This document shows, piece by piece, positions 1-13,327 of a DNA stretch of 64,000 bases (position 1 is the stretch's first letter; each line of letters opens with the position of its first letter). Source of the DNA: Megaleporinus macrocephalus (lineage: Eukaryota; Chordata; Actinopteri; Characiformes; Anostomidae); contig CM038727.1 in NCBI GenBank assembly GCA_021613375.1, forward strand, positions 6,444,564 to 6,508,563. The letters run 5' to 3'. Under the pieces are notes generated by a model. That model saw nothing but the letters and a program-made list of their open reading frames with translations, ran no database searches and was not told the origin of the DNA. Position numbers and translations under genes: made by a program.

Positions 1-1125
1 GCAGAACAGGACGAGCTAATTATTCCGTCCTCAGACAGCAGCGTCCACTGATGAGTCCTGTTTGGTTTAACGTGCCTGTTTATTCCGCTGGAGCTGTTGA
101 AGGAGCGAGCGTAACTGGTCGTTTCTGGGTGGTCTCTCCACGCCGCTGACCCAGTGGGCTGTGTGTAGCGTCCTGTAAAACAGTAGCGCTGAGGGTGTGT
201 GAAATTAGGCTGAGAGAGGACCCCCACTGTTAATGGGAAGAGAGCAGGGGAGAGAGATGAACGATGGCAGTGTGGACGCTGCAAGGACACTGTTCAGTTG
301 CATGCACCAGTTAAACAGCTCTGGTCAAAGTGCACGTCCTCTTTAGGGAAAGTGAACAGTTTGTCTCCTGTAGTGTGTTCTAGCTTTTCTATGCATGTAA
401 ACATTCGGTATGAAGTCCAAAATACAGGCAAAGAGGGAGAAACTACTAGGTGATGTCATCTTGTAACACAATCCTTATTATTGCCCGCCTACCAGCAAGC
501 TTGGCAAAGCCTCACACGATGCACAGACAGGTATAACAGTGAAAAAACCTGACCACTCTGAAACATCCTCCTCCAGACTAGCTCTTTAAGGTGGACCAGG
601 TCTTGTTCTTGTTCTACCGGACTTTCAGGATCGGACTCTGACTCAAACCGATACAGCAGAACTGGCACCACTGGAGGAATAGCAATCTCAGGGCAGGATA
701 TATGCTTGGTTGTTGACCCATTTAGAACAAAGTGGGTGAACTGACATATCAGAGCATACTGGGCTGACTTGGGGGCGGGGCTTAAAGACACAGGAGTGTG
801 ATTACAGATGAGGGAAATACTATATATATAAAATTGAAGCATGTACATCTATTCCAATAGACCCCAAATACATGTATGAACACTGAAAATGAGCAGGTTC
901 CCCTTTCAAGTGTCATGGTTACCAGGATGATTAGGATTGATTATAATTTGTTGAAAATGCTGAAAATTACTAAAACACAAGTTTAATAAATAAAAGTTTA
1001 ACCATAAATAAAAGTAACATGAAAGTACCTTCACATGAAAACCATATCAAATACACATTAACATTAAAGTTGGCAACATGAGAGGTTTAAAACAAATATA
1101 TACAAATATAAATATATAAAAGTAT
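1..1125. other. Intron of POU6F2, unique sequence
   Basis: I see no gene, RNA or recognisable repeat. The segment lies upstream of the first recognised exon and is inferred to be intronic because that exon starts at an internal acceptor and lacks the N-terminal part of the protein. The open frame at 489-848 on the minus strand has no recognisable domain and is taken as chance. Confidence 0.6.
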
Positions 1126-1198
1126 TGCCAAAAAGGCAACTTCACTGGAAAGAACAAAAACTGTCTTTACTTTCAATGTAAGTGTCAGGGTGTGACCA
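1126..1198 (-). mobile_element. Family M1 MITE fragment
   Basis: This is a short piece of the dispersed M1 element in reverse orientation: the conserved part reading from the cytosine-poor 'aaggcaact' block through 'ctttcaatgtaagt'. It has no clear ends and is probably a truncated relic. Confidence 0.55.
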
Positions 1199-1539
1199 AA
1201 AACAAATCAAGGAGGCATAATGAGGACTCAATTTGAACATTTATTAACACTTTATGGGGACAAAAGAGTTCTGGCCAGGCAAAAACACACATGGGTCAAA
1301 CTGTAAACAATTTACAATTTACATTCCCCACCAACAGTGACTGAAGAATTTCATTTAGCTTAATAACACTGTTTCACATTTCACACCACATTTCCAATAC
1401 ACAAAAATAATATTCCAACGCTAGATATAAAAACATCAATGTTGTAACTGGTTTTAACTGGTCTGATTTTAACTGCACCTTACACTCACTGTACTGCTGT
1501 TTACATTCACTTCTCACACAAAACATTATTGTTTACATT

Positions 1540-1737
1540 TAACTATAAAAATACTTTTATTTACTTCAAATTATATTATTATACTTTGTATATTTTGTAT
1601 ATATTTTTATTATTTCTCTTTTTTGTTATCTTTATCTATTGGTGAATGGAGGAACAGCAAAATAAGAATTTCATTGTACAGTGTAACTGTCTGTTTCTGC
1701 TGTACACATGACAATAAAACTCTTGAATCTAGAATAT
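1540..1737 (+). mobile_element. Retroelement 3' tail fragment
   Basis: About 195 bp that recur in reverse complement at 24925-25142. Shared features are an AT-rich block, a 'ggtgaatggaggaacagc' motif, 'gaatttcattgtacagtgt' and an end with AATAAA followed by 'ctcttgaatct'. A shared 3' end with a short terminal repeat suggests a LINE- or SINE-type retroelement tail. The family is not identified. The stretches on either side (1199-1539 and 1738-2089) hold nothing I recognise. Confidence 0.5.
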
Positions 1738-2089
1738 TGCACACATAGCTCCCTGAATACATCTGGTTTACCCCCTAGAAAGGTTCCAGATAGTATAATC
1801 CACATTTCCCAGATGGTCCCCTATGGTCTGACTCTTCTTTGCTAGTGTGCACTGCTAGCCTAGAAAGATATACATTTTAAAGATATTAAATTACCAACCA
1901 TTAGCAGAAGATAGGATATGAATAATGTTAGAAATGTTAGAAAGAATTAGAGAGCTATCACTACAATCTATCTGAACATAGAACATAGTGAACCGTGAAC
2001 ATAGTGTAGTTTAAACTACATTAAACTACATTGAAAACTACATTAAACTACATGAAATCCCCAGCACACTACAACCCCCAACACACACA

Positions 2090-2249
2090 AGCCATGTTGA
2101 TGTTACATTTGGGGACCTTAGTGGGCCATCACTATAAGTTAATGGAACCAGAAAATTTTCCAATGCATTTTGGATTATTTCTCTTGGTCTATTTTTTGTG
2201 GAATCTATACACAATGTAAATATTATATATACATAATTTCCCCCCCAAG
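2090..2249 (-). mobile_element. Family M1 MITE, degenerate copy
   Basis: Diverged M1 sequence in reverse orientation: a 'taatggaaccagaaaattt' block followed by 'cttggtctatt'. It runs into the (TA)n tract that follows, an arrangement seen repeatedly for this family in the window. Confidence 0.5.
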
Positions 2250-2362
<113 letters not shown>

Positions 2363-3125
2363 GATAATATATATTTTCTTCCTTTTCCTAATTTTTCTCC
2401 TACTACTTTTCATTCTTTCTCTCACTGCCCCTCTTTCTACACCCCTCCCTCTTGCCTTTCGTCTCTTTCTCTCTCTCTCTCTCCCTCCCTCTATCTCCCC
2501 CCTCCTCATTAATGCAGGCCAGCAGACAGTCTTTCTTAAGAAGGCAGAAAATTGCCTTACGTAACGAGTGGCTCGCTGTATGAAAATACAAATGTGCACT
2601 GGTGACTGAAGCAGAAAATAAGACTATTGCACATCAACAGTGGCGGCGCATTTCATATGAATAATTATAAAGCATGGCACGGCGCTAGCGGGCGCAAGCT
2701 GGCCGGTGAAAAAGCGACTTTTATTTACTTAAAATGAGGGATTATTTTCAGGAAAAAATTATATATATTATATATTTATATATTTATATATAAGAGGAAG
2801 GTGCAGAGTCCTGCGGAGAGTGTCTGGTTAGGGATGAGCTGCTGCAGAAAATGTATGAGTATGAGTTTTTTTGTGATATCGCTTTTACTGAGGAGAAAGT
2901 TTCCAATTCTTTACCGGCTTTACTTTTCATTTCGTAAAGACGTGGATAAAATTCGCGCAGCTTCTGGACACATTTCAGTTTATCTGAGGTTGCGCTGCAC
3001 ATGCATGTACATTAATGTGCTATGACGTTAAAAAGCAGGTCCAGTTTTTTCTGTGCAAACACCCATCAGTGCTGTTGAAAGTAGTTGTTGTTGTTAGCCA
3101 TCCACTTTCGGCTTGGGTTGAGTCT
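2363..3125. other. Pyrimidine-rich stretch and unique intron DNA
   Basis: A C/T-rich strand bias covers about 2378-2510, including a (CT)n run near 2467-2483. The part from about 2510 to 2725 is GC-richer and non-repetitive, a weak candidate for conserved non-coding DNA. A short TA-rich tract lies at 2760-2792. No coding region is supported. Confidence 0.5.
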
Positions 3126-4735
3126 TCAGAGCAGATCAGAGCTGGTGTTCCTGACATGCTGACTAGTCAAAGGCTGCGTTCCTGACTTTTTGACCAATCA
3201 GAGACTGTGTTCCTGACGTGTTGACCACTCAGAGACTGTGTTCCTGACTTGTTGATCAATCAAAGCTGGTGTTTCTGACTTGTTGACCAATAAGAACTTG
3301 TGTTTCTGACGTGTTGAACAATCAGCAACTGCGTTCCTAAACTGGTTACCAATCAGAGACTGTGTTCCTGACGTAATGTCCAATCAGAGACTGTGTTCCT
3401 GACGTAATGTCCAATCAGAGCCTGTGTTCTTGACTTAATGACCAAGCAGAGACTGTGTTCCTGACTTAATGACCAATCAGAGACTGTGTTCCTGACCTAA
3501 TGACCAATCCGAGCCTGTGTTCCTGAGATGTTGATCAATCAGAGCTGGTGTTTCTGACTTGTTGACCAGTAAGAACCTGTGTTTCTGACTTGTTGACCAA
3601 TCAGCGACTGTCTTCCTAATCTGGTGATCAATCAGACACTGTGTTCCTGACTTAAGGACCAATCAAAGACTTTGTTCCTGACTTAATGACCAATCAGAGA
3701 CTGCGTTCTTGACTATTTGACCAATCAGAGCTGGTGTTCCTGACTTGTTGACCAATCAAAGATTGTGTTCCTGAGATATTGATCAATCAGATCTGGTGTT
3801 TCTTACATGTTGACCAGTCAGAAACTGTGTTTCTGACTTTTTTTGACTAATCAGTGACTGTGTTCCTGACTTAAGGACCAATCAAAGACTGTGTTCCTGA
3901 CTTAATGTCCAATCAGAGCCTGTGTTCTTGACTTGTTGAGCAGTCAAAGCTGGTGTTCTTGAGATGTTGACCAATCAAAGCCTGCATTCCTGACTTGTTG
4001 AGCAGTCAAAGCTGGTGTTCTTGAGATGTTGACCAATCAAAGCCTGCATTCCTGACTATTTGACCAATCAGAGCTGGTGTTCCTGACTTGTTGACTAATC
4101 AAAGATTGTGTTCCTGAGATATTGATCAATCGGATCTGGTGTTTCTGACTTTTTGACTGATCAGCGACTGTGTTCCTGACTTAAGGACCAATCAAAGACT
4201 GTGTTTCTGACTTAAGGACCAATCAAAGACTGTGTTCCTGACTTAATGACCAATCAAAGACTGTGTTTCTGACTTAATGACCAATCAGCGACTGTGTTCC
4301 TGACTTAAGGACCAATCAAAGACTGTGTTCCTGACTTAATGACCAATCAAAGACTGTGTTTCTGACTTAATGACCAATCAAAGACTGTGTTTCTGACTTA
4401 ATGACCAATCAAAGACTGTGTTCCTGACTTAATGACCAATCAATGACTGTGTTCCTGACCTGTTAATCAATCAGAGCTGGTGTTTTTGACTTGTTGACCA
4501 ATAAGAACCTGTGTTTCTGACTTGTTGACCAATCAGCGACAGTGTTCCTTAGATGTTGACCAATCAGAGACTGTGTTTCTAATCTGGTGATCAATCAGAG
4601 ACTGTGTTCCTGACTTGTTAATCAATCAGAGCCTGTGTTCCTGACTTGTTGACCAATCGGGTCCTACCGTCCTGTCTATTTGACCAGTCAAAGCTGGTAT
4701 TCCTGGCTTGTTGACCAATCAGAGCTGGTTTACTA
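3126..4735 (+). repeat. 31-bp minisatellite with CCAAT motif (about 50 units)
   Basis: Tandem array with a unit of mostly 31 bp: a 'gtgttcctgactt' segment, then 'aatgaccaatcagagact'. Units vary by substitution and by small indels of a few bases. Most carry an NF-Y-type core (GACCAATCAG or close variants), so the array holds dozens of CCAAT boxes in the same orientation at about three helical turns. Open frames across it (for example 3198-3383 and 3477-3662, minus strand) are repeats, not genes. Confidence 0.95.
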
Positions 4736-4739
4736 TTTT

Positions 4740-5835
4740 ATGTACAGCGTCCTTTGGCGTGGCATATGACTTTGTCAGGCTAAGAAGGTTAAGAGTGGTT
4801 GATAAGGGCCCAAAAGCTGAATAGTCTACATGCTTCATTCGACCCGCCGGGCTCGGCTAAGTGCTCTCCTCCGCGGGACACGTTCACTCTTTCTTCTTTA
4901 TCCCACCTTCAGGGATAGAAAGAGCCCAGGACACTTTTTAATGTCCATTAGCCGTTACAAATCGCGTCCTTATGCAGAGTTTTTTATGTCCTTCTGATGA
5001 AACTAATGAAAGTAATAAATAACGTCACGAAGGGCTAACAAAACAATTTGGGAAACAGATGGACAATAACGCGCAGCACTTGTTAGGTTGCCGGTGACCC
5101 CTGTAGACCGGGAACGCCGGGAAGAAAGTGATCAATGCTGTCTTCAAATGTCGTCAATTCATCACTCCACTTAGGGAAGATGCAGTGGAAGTGAGCGCGC
5201 TGGCTTTTGTGTGTACGTAGGCGTGCGTCCAGTCGTGTTTGGAGTGAGCTTCTTTTTTTTTTTCTTCTTCCTCTTCTTCTTCTTCTTCTTTTTTTCCCGG
5301 TCTCGTAAGAGTGTAAAATTGCGTGGGCGTGAGTGCGCGCGTGCTATCGATCGAGCCCCTGACCGCATCATAGCCACACAGCCGGGCTCAGTCGCCATTA
5401 ATCTCGGCCGCTCGCCTCCTCAAATGGCAGCTGGCAGCCGTGGCCAAAAAAGCCGGCCATTTCTCTTCATTAGCGGCGCTCAGTTTGGGACATGATGGCG
5501 AGGAGTAATCATTTACCGTTATTCTGTTTATGAAGCTTAGACACAGCTGACCCTCAGCCAGATTGAATAGAGCCCATCAAAAGATCACCAGCCATTGATT
5601 AGGCCAATATTAAAGTCATTCAAATGCTGGATTTGCGCGTCAAAACCAGCGACGGCGTTTCCCCGCAAATGCCGGAGAGCCGAATTTGATATGATGAATT
5701 GGGACCTCCGCCGACGCCGGGTTTTGTAACCTTCGTTAGATGAAGCCGTGCGGCTTCTAGACTTTTTAATCACGTAATACGACTTTACCATTGATCTTTC
5801 CGCGTCTACCTATGGCTTTATTGTGTTGATGGCTT
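4740..5835. other. Repeat-poor island, candidate conserved non-coding DNA
   Basis: GC content is higher than in the flanks and no family repeat is seen, except for a C/T-rich tract at 5250-5300. The stretch 5520-5800 is non-repetitive, with several homeodomain-like ATTA cores and a CCAATATTA motif. No splice-bounded open frame fits POU6F2. Regulatory function is inferred only from position in a developmental transcription-factor gene. Confidence 0.35.
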
Positions 5836-8469
5836 CCTGCACATCCATTATTATTATTCTTATTCTTATTATTATTATGCTGAATTGCCATTGATTTCCA
5901 GAAGGTACAGTTCCAATAAACCCAGGTAGCAAACCAATCTGTTTTAAAGTGAATCCAACTTTCTGGGAGAGCTCTGATAGCTTTATATGTGAATGCTGGA
6001 GAGCAGGATTTGATGGAATTAAATCTTTAAGACATGAATAAAACGATATAGTGGTGGTGATTGGAACCAGACATCTGAAGCAATCTATGCCTAGAAATGT
6101 ACTTTCCAGTAATCAACTACACATGATCAAGTATATTCTTACTAATGCTTATATAGATATATAAGGATTTATATTTATATTGCTATTTTGGAGATGCATG
6201 TGTTTCTTTAGATATGATATGATGTTACCACCATCACCATAAATACTCAAGACACATGTGGATTCACTGGTCATTTTGGTTAGTAAATAAAATTGTGTTT
6301 TTAAGGCTCTTTTAAAGTCCAATGATACAATATTGTCATACCTATGTATATAAACTACATGTACATAAATTATGGTATGATAAAATCATGGTATACCCAA
6401 AACATATGGTACTACTTTGCTACACAACTACAAAAGATTATCTTAAAATGAACATAATACAATTTTTCAAGCATTAGGAAATGCATACTTGGTCATATAT
6501 ATTTAAAAAAAGTATGTTTTATAGGCATTCAGACGTCTGGTTACCATCACTGCCATTAAGACAATATTGTTACAATACAATAATACTGGGAAATTAAAAA
6601 TATTGCAATATAATGAGTGTTGCAATAACATTTATTGCAATTTATTCTTTCATTTAATTACTAATTTTGTATACAAAGAGGAAGTTTTTGGTTCATTCAT
6701 CTCAATTCAATAATTTGACTGCAGCAAATTGGGATTGTCAAGCAGACAGATTGTCTAACATGGTCATAAAACCTTATTTTACATTTCTATAATAAGATAT
6801 TAGTGTCAATCATGTGTTAATACAGCACTGGCTTGCAAACTATCACGATACAATGATATATACATTTTTTGACCATACTGTTTTTGTGTATTGTGACCTC
6901 ACCACCATTCCAATCATGCTAAAACCCAAGTTATGCCTAATCTATGGTACCTAATGTGCTCCTCCCTGTGTTTAAGATGCCCAGCTTCTCCTACATTGTC
7001 ACACTTTATTAACTTAGTTGGAAGAACTTTGTATAAAGACTGCCAAATTCATGTTGATTGGTTTCCTCAAGCATTGGTTTGGATGGCATGGGATATATAT
7101 GGATATTGTTTCTTACCTGGCTGGCCCCGCAAGCATGCTGTTGTTTGCAGTACACCAAGGAACTCAACACAGGGGCACAGTGCACAATGGCATGTAGACC
7201 ACATGCACAGGCTACCACGTACACTCTGCATTGATTGGCTGTAGAAGCACAAGTCGGCCTTACACCACTCATTGGCAAGATATAGATAACTAGAAAAGTG
7301 GATGGTTGCGCAGCTTAAGCAGTGCGAGGAACGAGGGATGAATAAACAACAAGAGGAGTGCGGGTCAGTATGTTTGGGGTTCTGCCTTGAGTCAGTACAG
7401 GCTGTTTGGTGGCTGTGGGTTAAATGAAACTATAATGTTTGGGTGTGCTAAAAAATGAATGGGGCTCTATGGGGGGAAAAAGAGGAATGGAAAAAACGAC
7501 AAATAGACAAGTGTGGGTCAAACCAACATGTCAGTCATGCTTGGGGGTCTACTCTGAGTCACTGTTTGCGAAACGGTGTCTGTCAGTTGAGCAGAAGTTC
7601 AGTAGATTGGCGTGCACTTTTCCATCCTATTCATTCTCTATGGGGAAAAAAAAATCCAGAAAAAATCTGTTGTTGTCTGGAATCCGTGCATCCGATCAAA
7701 AAGCTGTATACAATTCTTAATCACACAATCAGACCAGACAATCTGGAGTTGGAGCGTTGTTGATATTTGATCTGGTTGAAAGCAAAAAATGAATAACTAT
7801 ATGGATTCTTTGCAATGCACAACCATAGTTATTCATATAAGAATCATTCATTGAAAGGTTGTTTAGGAAACCAGAGGAGGTTTTCTTATGACATCACTCC
7901 AAAGAATCCTTGTAGGCATTTGTAATATCATTTTATTTCTTTGCTGTGGTTCTTATTTTTTCTCTTGCTATCAAATGAAGAGAGGAGATAAGTCTGAAAT
8001 GTAATTCCGGTTTATAGAGCGCTCAGTTCCAGAATGTAGTCTCACTTAATACTCAGGAACACACCCATAAACACCCCACTTAATGACCTTTCACTAGGGT
8101 TAACGATTATCTACTGGGCATCAGACAGAACCCGGAACTCAGCTGAGCTGTTGTAAAACAGAGGATGCGCCATAAACATCTCCTGAGTTCCTAAAAGACT
8201 GTCATAAAGCTGACCATGTCTGTAACTGACCATTTGTGTCTAACAAAAATAATTTATCAGGTGTGGCCTGGCATGTGTGCTTCCCCAAAACCTGTACCCA
8301 GAAGCCTTAACCTTAATTATAAGAAAACGTGTTATAATTCAACAATAACACTTCATAAGAATCCTGCATTCATAAGAAATGCATTTATGAGGCAATATAT
8401 GATATACATAATGACTTACAATGTTTGTATTAAGCTTCCACAATTGTTATAAGTGGTAATAGTGAGATC
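5836..8469. other. AT-rich intron DNA without recognised features
   Basis: There is an (ATT)n-like run near 5848-5877, and otherwise AT-rich sequence. The region 6930-7770 is less AT-rich but its frames (for example 6933-7244 and 7439-7763) show no domain or codon pattern. I found no gene, RNA gene or clear transposon ends. Confidence 0.6.
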
Positions 8470-10147
8470 CGTAACACTTTATTAAACAAATATATGAAGC
8501 TTTATCATGTTTGGTTTTATAATGCATTACAATATCTGTTCATAAGAACATTATAAACATGAATATTGTTATGCACTCTTATACTAACAAAGATCTGCTA
8601 TAATGTTCAGGATGTAATATTAATGCATAGAGTGTTATAGCATCACTGTATATTACTGATGCTATAACATGTTATGAAACCTGACTTAATGAAGTTATAC
8701 CTTTTTGCTTTATAAGGTGTTATGCTACTTAAAAGCAATTATACAATCATATGCTTGGCATGATGCAGCATTATGTATGCCATATAACACCTTATTAATG
8801 CATTTATGTCATGTAACACCTTGTTAATACCTTTATATGTCATATAACCCCTTATTAATGATTTATATGTCAGATAACACCTTATTAATGCTTTTGCATG
8901 CCATATAACACCTTATTAATAAATTTATATGCCATATAACACCTTATTAATGCCTTTATATGCCATATAACACCTTATTAATGCATAACATACTATAACA
9001 TTACTGTATACATTTTTTATGAATAGATACTATAATGAGTTATGAAACCATACCTAATGAAGTTAAACCGTCTTGCTTTATAAAGTGTTATGCATGTAAT
9101 TATAGCTATACACTTATAGCTGTATACAGTTTTCTTATAAATAGATGCTATAATGTATTATGAAACCTGACTTAATGAAGTTATACCTTCTTGCTTTATA
9201 AAGTGTTATGCATGTAATTATAACTACTTAAAAGCAATTATATAACCTTACGCTTGGCATGATGCAGTATTATGTGTGCCATATAACACCCTATTAATGC
9301 ATGTATGTGTCATATAACATCTTACTAATGCATTCATATATCATATAACACCTTATTAATGCCTTTATATGTCATATAACACCATATTAATGCATTTATA
9401 TGCCATATAACACCTTATTAATGCCTTTATATGTCATATAACACCATATTAATGCCATTTGTATGTCATATAACACCATATTAATGCATTTATATGCCAT
9501 ATAACACCTTTTTAATGCATAACATACTATAATATTACTGTATTCATTTTTCTTATAAATAGATGCTTTAATGTGTTATGAAACCTGACTTTATGAAAAT
9601 ATACCATCTTGCTTTATAAGTGTTATACATGTAAATATAGCTACTTAAAAGCAATTATATAACCTTACGCTTGGCATGATGCAGTATTATGTATGCCATA
9701 TAACACCTTATTAATGCATTCATAAGTGATATAACACCTTATTAATGCATTTATATGCCATATAACACTCTAACATTATTGTATACATTTTTATTATAAT
9801 TAGTTGCTAAATGTATTATGAAACCTGACTTAATGAAGTTATACCTTCTTGCTTTATAAAGCGTTATGCATGTAATATAACTACTTAAAAGCAATTATAC
9901 AACCTTATGATTGGCACGATTATGTATGTCATATAACACCTTATTAATGCATAACATGCTATAACATGATTGCATACACTTTTCTTATGAATAGATGCTA
10001 TAATGTGTTATGGAACCTGATTTGCGTTACAAAGTGTTTTGGCTGTTAACTATTACTACTTCAAAGCAATGATGCATTGATATACATACTTCAGGCTTGA
10101 CATGATGTAATATTATGTATGCCAAATAATAATATTATTAATGCACA
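8470..10147 (+). repeat. AT-rich tandem array (31-bp unit with higher-order blocks)
   Basis: The basic unit is about 31 bp, with 'catataacaccttattaatg' as its recognisable core. It sits inside larger repeated blocks containing 'cttgctttataaagtgttat' and 'cttggcatgatgcag' at about 8705, 9190, 9610 and 9850. The array resumes at 10671-10705 after a transposon insertion. Related single copies occur at 40830-41095 (+) and 42300-42490 (-), so the block is also a dispersed repeat. Confidence 0.9.
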
Positions 10148-10670
10148 TACACTACCGCTCAAAAGTTTGGGATCACAGTGAAATGTTCTTGTTTTAATGG
10201 AGTATCTTCTTCCTTAACACAACAATGGACTGACGGGTCTCTAAAGAAAGTTGTTTCTTTCTGGTCATTGTGAGTCGGTCAGCAAGTCATCAACTGCTGA
10301 TCTTCAGATACTAAACTAACCTAGAATGTTGTTCTCCCCTTTTATACTCACTTATTAGTAGAATGTTTTTCAGCTGTGCATCACAATTGAACAAGAGTGT
10401 CCTAGCAACCAATTAGTCCAATAACATCCTTAACTTGGATTGGCGGCCGTACCAGGAGATTTAGACAGAGGACTGAGAATTACTGATAATAGAACTATAT
10501 GTAAAATAAGCCTCTATACAAAAATAGACTTTAATACAAACATTTTTATTCTTTAAAAATCATCTGATACACTTAAATTAATTGTGAAATGGACAATATT
10601 GTTTGTGAATTGCATGAAAATTGCATGAAATTAAATTCTAGTGATCCTAAACTTTTGAGTGGTAGTGTAT
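10148..10670 (+). mobile_element. Tc1/mariner-like MITE, complete (about 523 bp)
   Basis: Terminal inverted repeats begin CACTACCGCTCAAAAGTTT at the left, and the right end reads as a near-identical inverted copy. TA dinucleotides flank both sides. It sits inside the AT-rich array, whose units continue on either side, so the insertion is younger than the array. These termini are familiar from Tc1-like elements of fish. No transposase frame remains. Other copies are at 13010-13327 and 44288-44808. Confidence 0.88.
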
Positions 10671-10705
10671 ATGCCATATAACACCTTATTAATGCATATA
10701 TAATG

Positions 10706-12203
10706 TATTATAAATGCAGGACTCATAGGACGTGCCACCAGTTCAATCAAAGTACATAAAACACAGTTATCTTTATCATCTATTATTCTTCTGCTAAACA
10801 GAATAGAGTATGAAGTCACAGTAAATGCTAGCAGAGGTACAAATGCGGCGTCTCGCCGGTCAGCACTTTGCTCGAGGCATCGCTCAGAGTCTTCCTTCCT
10901 TCCTTCCTGCCGTTCACACATCATGTGAAAATATCGCCACGTATTTGGAGCCATTTCTCAGCAGAATAAAATAAAATGCATGGAATTTAATTCTTAATGC
11001 TCCTTTAAAGCCCGGCGCGCTGGGCCGTGAACCCCGTTGGCCCCTGTGTGTGTGCATGTGTGACTGATGGGTTGAAGCCCCCGCGTGCAATCCGAGAGCA
11101 CCCATGGATCGAAAAGAGGAGATTTTCTTTAACGGCATTGGCTGCTACTTAATTACGGCAGGAGCTAATGAGTGGCATGATTGACGGCTGGCGGCGGACA
11201 GTCCATCACAACTTTATAGGTGCGTTTGTCGTTTTATTCCTCCGCCTCGTCTCTCTTTCATTTGCATTCTGCCTCGTTAGAGGCGACCCCTTTTGACCCC
11301 CCTCGTTTTTTCCTTGCCGTTTGGGCTTTTTATAGGAGAAATGAGCCGGCGGTCTTAAGCAGCACTTATGGACGTCACGTGATGCAATGCGTTACGGGAA
11401 GCTTGACCCCGCACGCTCTCCTTTTTTTTTTATAGTCCCTGCCATTTTTTCTTTCTTCATCCCTTCCCTTCTTCCCTCTCCACGGTCCCAGTTGTTGTCT
11501 GTCTCACCTGGACGTCCCCGGAGGAGTCCGCATACATTCTTTCCTCCTTCTTTCCTTCTTTTTTTCCATTTTAATATTTATTTATTTGTCCACGGGCGAG
11601 CCACAGCAGCGGAACAGAAGAGGCAGTGGCCATGGCGAGGAGAAAGTCCGGCTGGGGAGCGGAGGTGTTTGGGATGGCCTAATGGCATTTTGATGTAGCC
11701 GGGCTCGGGGAGGCCCAGGCCGGGGGAAGAGGGGAAGAGGGGAGAGGCGAAAAAGAGAAGCAGAGGTGGTGGGAGGTCTACAGAGGGGACCGTAGAGATG
11801 CTGAGCGTGTTCACTCGTGTCACAGCTGATTACATCCACTCGCTAGTGAGAAAAGATGGAGGGAGGGCAGGAGGTGGAGGAGTCGGTGGGCTACGGGAAT
11901 GCCGAGTGGTCCATTGCCTGCTCGCGAGGTTGTAATCACAAGGTTTTGAGCCGTTGTGAACTGGTTCTGTATTGAAGGTTGATGGTTATAAACTTGAGGA
12001 GATGCCACAGATCCATGATCCACTTTGGATCCCTAAAGAACCATGAGGTCACTTAATTGGAGAACCATTGAAGAACCTTTCGTTAGAACATCTACTCTAA
12101 ACTTGAAGGTCCTCCAGACTCTACATTTGCAAGAACTATCAACTGCAAGCTTCTTTAGGTGACCAGAAATGGTTATTCCATGGTATCTCAATCTGATCTG
12201 TTC
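10706..12203. other. GC-richer island, candidate conserved non-coding DNA
   Basis: The sequence from about 10830 to 12020 is non-repetitive and GC-richer, with short pyrimidine tracts near 11420-11570. Several long overlapping frames on both strands (11220-11839) arise from base composition, with no domain or splice-site support. A regulatory or alternative-promoter role is possible but unproven. Confidence 0.35.
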
Positions 12204-12739
12204 TAATAATAATAATAATAATAATAATCTTTATTTATAGAACACCTTTCATACCCTCTGGCAGCTCAAGGTGCCGTACAGACAGTTTCCATCAGAGTTT
12301 TAATGAGCCAGTGACATGGAGCCTGTTCATAAGTACCAGGAGGATGCAGGAGTTGTAATTAAACTCTGAGTTAAAGAGACTGTCTAATAGAGGCTGATCT
12401 GAGCTCCACAGTTTAGAAGTAGAAGAGCTGAAAGAGTCTCTCCAGGTTCTCTGTATGTTACTGAAGGTGTTTGTACAGGTCAATATCTGCAGATCTAAGA
12501 TCAGCAGCTGGAACATAGACAGAGAGACGTTCTGTGATGTAGCAGGTTCTAGATTATTTAGAGCTTCATAGACGAGTACAGAAGTATAAAGTCTGTTTTA
12601 AAAGATACAGGTAGTCAGTGCAGCTCTTTTAAAACAGGACTGATCTGAGATCTGTTTAGTGTCTGTTAGGATCTGAGCTGATGTGATTTGTGAGTTGTTT
12701 TGTGATTGTTTTCTTAGGAACTCCAGTAAGAGACCATTA
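12204..12739 (-). mobile_element. Probable retroelement-derived segment
   Basis: It begins with (AAT)n at 12206-12229 followed by 'ctttatttatagaacacct', which looks like the reverse complement of a LINE/SINE 3' end, then about 480 bp of moderately GC-rich sequence. The family is not identified and no reverse transcriptase motif is visible. Confidence 0.4.
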
Positions 12740-13009
12740 CAGTGATCCACTCTGACCATTACAGTGATCCACTCTGACCATTACAAGGATCAACTCTGAC
12801 CATTACAGTGATCAACTCTGACCATTACAGTGATCAACTCTCACTATTACAGTGATCAACTCTGACTGCTACAGTGATCAACTCTGACCATTACAGTGAT
12901 CAACTCTGGTCATTACAGTGATCAACTCTGGTCATTACAGTGATCCACTCTGATCATTACAGTGATCAACTCTGGTCATTACAGTGATCCACTCTGATCA
13001 TTACTGTGC
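12740..13009 (+). repeat. 22-bp minisatellite (about 12 units)
   Basis: Tandem units of 22 bp, 'accattacagtgatcaactct' with variants (gatccactct, ggtcattaca). The array starts inside the retroelement-like segment and ends at the truncated Tc1-like copy. Confidence 0.93.
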
Positions 13010-13327
13010 CTAAATCTCCTGGTACGGCCGCCAATCCAAGTTAAGGATGTTATTGGACTAATTGGTTGTTAGGACACTCTTGCTCAATTGTGATGCACAG
13101 CTGAAAAACATTCTACTAATAAGTGAGTATAAAAGGGAGAACAACATTCTAGGTTAGTTTAGTATCTGAAGCATCAGCAGTTGATGGCTTGCTGACCGAC
13201 TCAAAATGACCAGAAAGAAACAACTTTCTTTAGAGACCCGTCAGTCCATTGTTGTGTTAAGGAAGAAGATACTCCATTAAAACAAGAACATTTCACTGTG
13301 ATCCCAAACTTTTGAGCGGCAGTGTAT
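13010..13327 (-). mobile_element. Tc1/mariner-like MITE, truncated copy
   Basis: Reverse-orientation copy of the element at 10148-10670, missing about 200 bp at one end. The intact end reads 'aaacttttgagcggcagtg' followed by TA. The break point is fused directly to the 22-bp minisatellite. Confidence 0.85.

Noticed and set aside
3126..4735. Possible CRISPR array because of regular repeats
   Set aside because: Repeats are contiguous units without unique spacers and lie in an intron of a vertebrate gene; it is a minisatellite.
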